Assembly: GCF_000420085.1 (NCBI RefSeq) | Contig: NZ_ATUG01000003.1 | Coordinates: 1,151,199-1,215,198, forward strand | DNA: 64,000 nt | Direction: 5' to 3' | Source: Desulfospira joergensenii DSM 10085 | GTDB taxonomy: Bacteria; Desulfobacterota; Desulfobacteria; Desulfobacterales; Desulfobacteraceae | Shown here: positions 60,950-64,000 of the stretch, one piece after another | Layout: the number at the start of each line of letters is the position of its first letter | Numbering within the stretch: position 1 is the first letter of the stretch | Program-made: the position numbers and the translations under genes | Notes under the pieces: generated by a model | Database searches by the model: none | Told to the model about the DNA's origin: nothing | The model's input: only the letters and a program-made list of their open reading frames with translations

Positions 60950-62542
60950 ATGACAGATTTTTCTAAATTGGCCCTGATGTTTGATCAAAAAAAAATAACC
61001 CGCCGCCAGTTTGTTTCCCAGTTGTCTGCCCTGGGGGTGTCGGCCGCCCTGATCCCTTCATTTTTGTCCGGCAAGGCTTTTGCTGCAACCCCTAAAAAAG
61101 GGGGAACTTTCCGGCAGGCCATGTCCGGAGCCGGCACCTCTGACTCCCTTGATCCGGCGCTGCTCCTGGCCAATCATGCCATTAACACCAACTTCCAGAT
61201 CAGAAACTGCCTGGTCGAAATCGATCATAACTTCAAACCGGTGCCGGAACTTGCCGAGTCCTGGGAATCTTCACCCGATGCAAAAAAATGGGTTTTCAAT
61301 CTCCGGAAAGGGGTTGAATTTCACAATGGAAAAACAATGACAGCAGATGATGTGATTTTCTCCATTAACCATCACCGGGGAGAAAAATCCAAGTCAGCGG
61401 CAAAGCCTTATCTCAAATCCGTAAAAGAGATCAAGGCAGACGGAAAGTACACTGTTATATTTGACTTGTCAGAAGGCAGTGCAGACTTTCCTTTCATTCT
61501 GGGAGATTATCATCTGGTCATCTGCCCCGAGGGCCTCCAGGGCAAAGAGTGGGAAAAAGGGGTCGGCACAGGCGGATATATGCTTGAAGAGTGGGAACCG
61601 GGTGTGCGTACCCTGACCCGGCGGAATCCCAATTATTGGAAAGAAAACCGGGCCCATTTTGATGAAGTGGAAACCCTTGCCATTGCAGACGTCAATGCCA
61701 GAAGCAATGCCTTGAAAACCGGCCGCATCGACGCCATGGACCGGGTGGACCTGAAAACCGTACACCTGTTCAAACGGATGCCTTCCGTAAATGTGACCGC
61801 CCTCACCGGCACCATGCACTATTCCATGCCCATGATGGTGGATCAGAAACCCTACTCTGACAACGATGTCAGGACAGCGCTGAAACTGGCAGTGAACCGG
61901 AAAGAAATGGTTAAAACCATACTAAAGGGATACGGAGAACCTGGCAATGACCATCCCATTTCTCCGGTAAACCGGTATCATGCCTCCGGACTTAAACAGA
62001 GGGAATATGATCCTGATCAGGCAAAATTTTTGATGAAAAAAGCTGGAATGCTGGACCACACCTTTAACCTTCATGCATCTGATGCCGCTTTTGCCGGTGC
62101 CGTTGACACGGCTGTCCTTTATCAGGAAAGCGCCAAAAAAGCCGGAATCAAAGTCAATGTGGTCCGTGAACCGGACGATGGATACTGGAGCAATGTCTGG
62201 ACGAAAAAAGAATGGTGCATGTGTTATTGGGGAGGCCGTCCGGTTGAGGACATGATGTTTTCCGTTGCCTATGCCAAAGGGGCCCCATGGAACGATACCC
62301 ATTGGAGTAATGATAAATTTAACAAACTGCTGGTAGAGGCAAGGGCAGAGCTGGATGACAACAAGCGCAGACAGCTTTATGCCGATATGCAGGAAATCTG
62401 CAAAGATGACAGCGGCACCATTGTTCCCATGTTCAACCAGATCGTTGAGGCCCAGTCCAAAAAGGTCGGTTACGGTTCCATTTCCGCCCACATGGAGCTG
62501 GATGGCAATAAAAACGCGGAACGCTGGTGGTTTGCCTCCTGA
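60950..62542 (+). CDS. Family 5 ABC substrate-binding protein, Tat-exported
   Basis: ATG 60950 follows AAAGGAG by six bases; a longer frame overlaps the ATPase gene and is not used. 530 residues. The N-terminus KKITRRQFVSQLSALGVSAAL is a twin-arginine-type signal with cleavage near AFA-AT. The rest is a DppA/OppA fold (TSDSLDPALLLANHA, PELAESWESSPDAKKWVFNLRKGVEFHNGK, MTADDVIF). The Tat signal suggests folding before export. The ligand is probably a peptide or amine-type compound, unproven. Confidence 0.9.
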   Translation: MTDFSKLALMFDQKKITRRQFVSQLSALGVSAALIPSFLSGKAFAATPKKGGTFRQAMSGAGTSDSLDPALLLANHAINTNFQIRNCLVEIDHNFKPVPELAESWESSPDAKKWVFNLRKGVEFHNGKTMTADDVIFSINHHRGEKSKSAAKPYLKSVKEIKADGKYTVIFDLSEGSADFPFILGDYHLVICPEGLQGKEWEKGVGTGGYMLEEWEPGVRTLTRRNPNYWKENRAHFDEVETLAIADVNARSNALKTGRIDAMDRVDLKTVHLFKRMPSVNVTALTGTMHYSMPMMVDQKPYSDNDVRTALKLAVNRKEMVKTILKGYGEPGNDHPISPVNRYHASGLKQREYDPDQAKFLMKKAGMLDHTFNLHASDAAFAGAVDTAVLYQESAKKAGIKVNVVREPDDGYWSNVWTKKEWCMCYWGGRPVEDMMFSVAYAKGAPWNDTHWSNDKFNKLLVEARAELDDNKRRQLYADMQEICKDDSGTIVPMFNQIVEAQSKKVGYGSISAHMELDGNKNAERWWFAS

Positions 62543-62898
62543 TTTAATCTGCTGAGAATCCGGGCAGGCGGGAAATGTCAGTCCCTCTGAGCATACTGAT
62601 ACAGGGGATTATGGTTGACCGCCTGCTTAATCTTAAATCTTTTTTAAAGGGATATTGGTGGTCCTCTCCGGCGGACTGGACTGCCTTGCTCAAACGCTAT
62701 AATTTACGGGATATCAAGGCACCTGATGATTCCGGTGGCAGAGCCCTGACCTGCCGTTGGAAAAAAGTAAAATAGGAGTCATCGTTTCATCAGAGGGTCC
62801 TCCTAATTTAAATGAGGATGATTCTGTGATAATGATTGCCCTTATCAGGCCGATTAAGTTAGTATGGGCGACTATACAAATCCAATGGGGGAGGCAGC
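62543..62898. other. Gap before the MarR gene
   Basis: A 66-codon forward frame (62578-62775) with several Trp residues has no clear ribosome site and no recognisable family, so I left it out. Otherwise nothing is visible apart from the MarR leader. Confidence 0.4.
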
Positions 62899-63396
62899 AT
62901 GCCGGGAAAGAAGTTAAATGAAGAAAGGTGCCGGGATTTACTGATATCCATAAGAAAGATAATTCAGGCCGTTGACATTCATTCGCGGAAATTAAATAAA
63001 CACTTTGGCCTGACAGGGCCGCAGCTGATTGTACTGCAGGAAATTTCCATCTCAGGACAAATCTCAATCACTCCATTGTCAAAAGCGACCAGCTTAAGTC
63101 AGGCAACGGTGACGGATATTACCAAACGTCTGGAAGCCAAAGGATATATTTCACGAAAAAGAAGAGAAGATGACCGAAGAGCCGTCAGTCTTTTTCTTAC
63201 GGTTAAAGGGAAAGAAATCATAGAAAATTTGCCTCCCCTGCTCCAGGAAACATTTACAGAAGGATTTTCCAAAATCGAGGACTGGGAGCAGTTGATGATT
63301 ATGAGTGCTTTTGGACGGGTCGTTAACCTGATGGAAGCAGAAAAAATTGAGGCATCTCCAATTTTACTCACCGGGCCGATACAAACGGCAGGATAA
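62899..63396 (+). CDS. MarR-family transcriptional regulator
   Basis: A 165-residue winged-helix regulator. The DNA-binding part runs from LNKHFGLTGPQLIVLQEISISG through TPLSKATSLSQATVTDITKRLEAKGYISRKRREDDRRAVSLFLT, including the MarR wing D-R-R. GGGAGG precedes the start by about five bases. It follows the importer operon on the same strand and may regulate it. Terminal residues form the dimerisation helices. Confidence 0.9.
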   Translation: MPGKKLNEERCRDLLISIRKIIQAVDIHSRKLNKHFGLTGPQLIVLQEISISGQISITPLSKATSLSQATVTDITKRLEAKGYISRKRREDDRRAVSLFLTVKGKEIIENLPPLLQETFTEGFSKIEDWEQLMIMSAFGRVVNLMEAEKIEASPILLTGPIQTAG

Positions 63397-63488
63397 TTCC
63401 GGGAACTGAGTTTCAAGGGGGTGTTTGTACCGGGTTAAACGCTATCCCCCTGATCAAAGATTAAAGCATGTCTGCAGAACAAAAAAAA

Positions 63489-63522
63489 GCCCTGACCAAT
63501 CGGGAAGATTGATCAGGGCTTT
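63489..63522 (-). terminator. Rho-independent terminator downstream of the 5S-like copy
   Basis: Stem GCCCTGACCAAT (63489-63500) / ATTGATCAGGGC (63508-63519), with one G-T pair and a short loop. On the minus strand the stem is followed by eight T. It also has a T-run on the plus strand and may end marR transcription. Confidence 0.85.
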
Positions 63523-63533
63523 TTCAAGAATAA

Positions 63534-63660
63534 CCCGGCAGCGTCCTACTCTCCCACACAGTCTCCCATGCAGTACCATCGACGATAGGGACCCAAACAT
63601 AAGATCAGGCCTTCCGTGTTCGAGATGGGTACGGGCATAATCAATTAATAATTGCGGAGG
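63534..63660 (-). rRNA. Divergent 5S rRNA-like copy, probably degenerate
   Basis: The 3' half (63534-63590) is nearly identical to the intact 5S 291 bases away. An extra 13 bases lie between TAGGGA and TTCCGTGTTCG, and the 5' helix sequence is replaced by an AT-rich stretch (near 63636-63655). The acceptor-like helix I therefore cannot form as in the normal copy. Probably a partial duplicate, not a working rRNA. Confidence 0.6.
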
Positions 63661-63779
63661 ACCCTTTGGGCCCCCATTTATGATTGGGGCGCAGCATCCT
63701 CAATTGTTAACCAATTATTCATTGTTAACTTGCTCGCACTAACGATCAAGCCGTAGATGTTCCCGTTAAAATAAAAAAA

Positions 63780-63815
63780 GCCCTGACCAATCGGGAAGAT
63801 TGATCAGGGCTTTTT
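63780..63815 (-). terminator. Rho-independent terminator downstream of 5S rRNA
   Basis: The same stem as at 63489, shifted by 291 bases (GCCCTGACCAAT / ATTGATCAGGGC). On the minus strand a T-run follows, as expected for the end of an rRNA operon. Confidence 0.85.
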
Positions 63816-63824
63816 GAAGAATAA

Positions 63825-63940
63825 CCCGGCAGCGTCCTACTCTCCCACACAGTCTCCCATGCAGTACCATCGGCGCTAGGGAGCTTAACTTCCGTGTTCG
63901 AGATGGGTACGGGTGTGGCCTCCCTGCCATTGCCACCAGG
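63825..63940 (-). rRNA. rrf: 5S ribosomal RNA
   Basis: Minus strand, 116 nt. The 5' end CCTGGTGGC pairs with the 3' end GCTGCCGGG, forming helix I. The conserved CCCGTACCCATCTCGAACACGGAAG and CGATGGTACTGCATGGGAGA cores are intact. The 23S gene should lie beyond the right edge; 63941-64000 is the spacer. Confidence 0.95.
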
Positions 63941-64000
63941 TTAAATCAAAAGGACCTGGAACTTCTGAAGGGGTTATGCGTACATGTCCCATGGGTCCAA

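Noticed and set aside
62578..62775. 66-codon frame between the binding protein and MarR genes
   Set aside because: No ribosome site and no recognisable family; possible but unsupported.

Overview
The window reads as a piece of an anaerobic deltaproteobacterial (Desulfobacterota, probably Desulfobacteraceae-like) chromosome. This placement is inference. It rests on futalosine-type menaquinone genes, DctP-type TRAP and Liv-type ABC uptake systems, a carboxynorspermidine-type polyamine operon, a secondary-lipid (Pfa-type) synthase, and the moderately GC-rich code. No 16S rRNA is present to confirm it.

Layout. 1-2012: an integron-like patch of two leftward AT-rich cassettes. The attC of the second cassette is interrupted by a group II intron without a recognisable maturase; no integrase is present. 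2169-6114: small unknown genes, tadA-purA, tRNA-Pro and a PAS histidine kinase. 6334-9396: a TRAP transporter (dctQM and a convergent dctP). 9587-17282: a leftward run of eight genes (ParA-like ATPase, acidic protein, coiled-coil zinc-ribbon protein, mqnE, mqnC, an aminofutalosine-deaminase-like amidohydrolase, mqnA, an EamA permease). 17422-20350: divergently, an acidic-repeat protein with a sulfatase-modifying-factor fold, then a Xer recombinase. 20902-28390: amphi-Trp protein, complete mrpABCDEFG antiporter, PsiE-like protein and universal stress protein, all leftward. 28391-29616: mostly non-coding, with two tiny candidate ORFs.

29617-31203: a PfaD-type enoyl reductase. 31236-36449: polyamine operon (speA, carboxynorspermidine dehydrogenase, nspC, speB). 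36767-41335: five-gene branched-chain amino-acid-type ABC importer. 41411-42876: an unknown gene and an orphan ParB-like protein. 42883-49001: a complete YbhGFSR/CecR-like ABC exporter with its TetR regulator. 49238-56941: divergent from that regulator, a 2567-residue fused synthase with order KS-AT-ACP-ACP-KR-DH-DH-DH. 57504-62542: an oligopeptide-type ABC importer with a fused double ATPase, followed by a MarR regulator (62899). 63534-64000: the 3' end of an rRNA operon on the minus strand, with one good 5S gene and a second divergent 5S-like copy.

How it works together. The most unusual system is the lipid/polyketide one. The giant synthase carries ketosynthase, acyltransferase, two carrier domains, ketoreductase and three dehydratase-like hot-dog regions, but no enoyl reductase and no chain-length factor. 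The PfaD reductase about 18 kb away could supply the missing step. The exporter and TetR gene sit head-to-head with the synthase and may move or sense its product. The mqn genes supply respiratory menaquinone, and Mrp handles Na+/H+ balance. TRAP, Liv and Dpp importers serve uptake of organic acids, amino acids and peptides.
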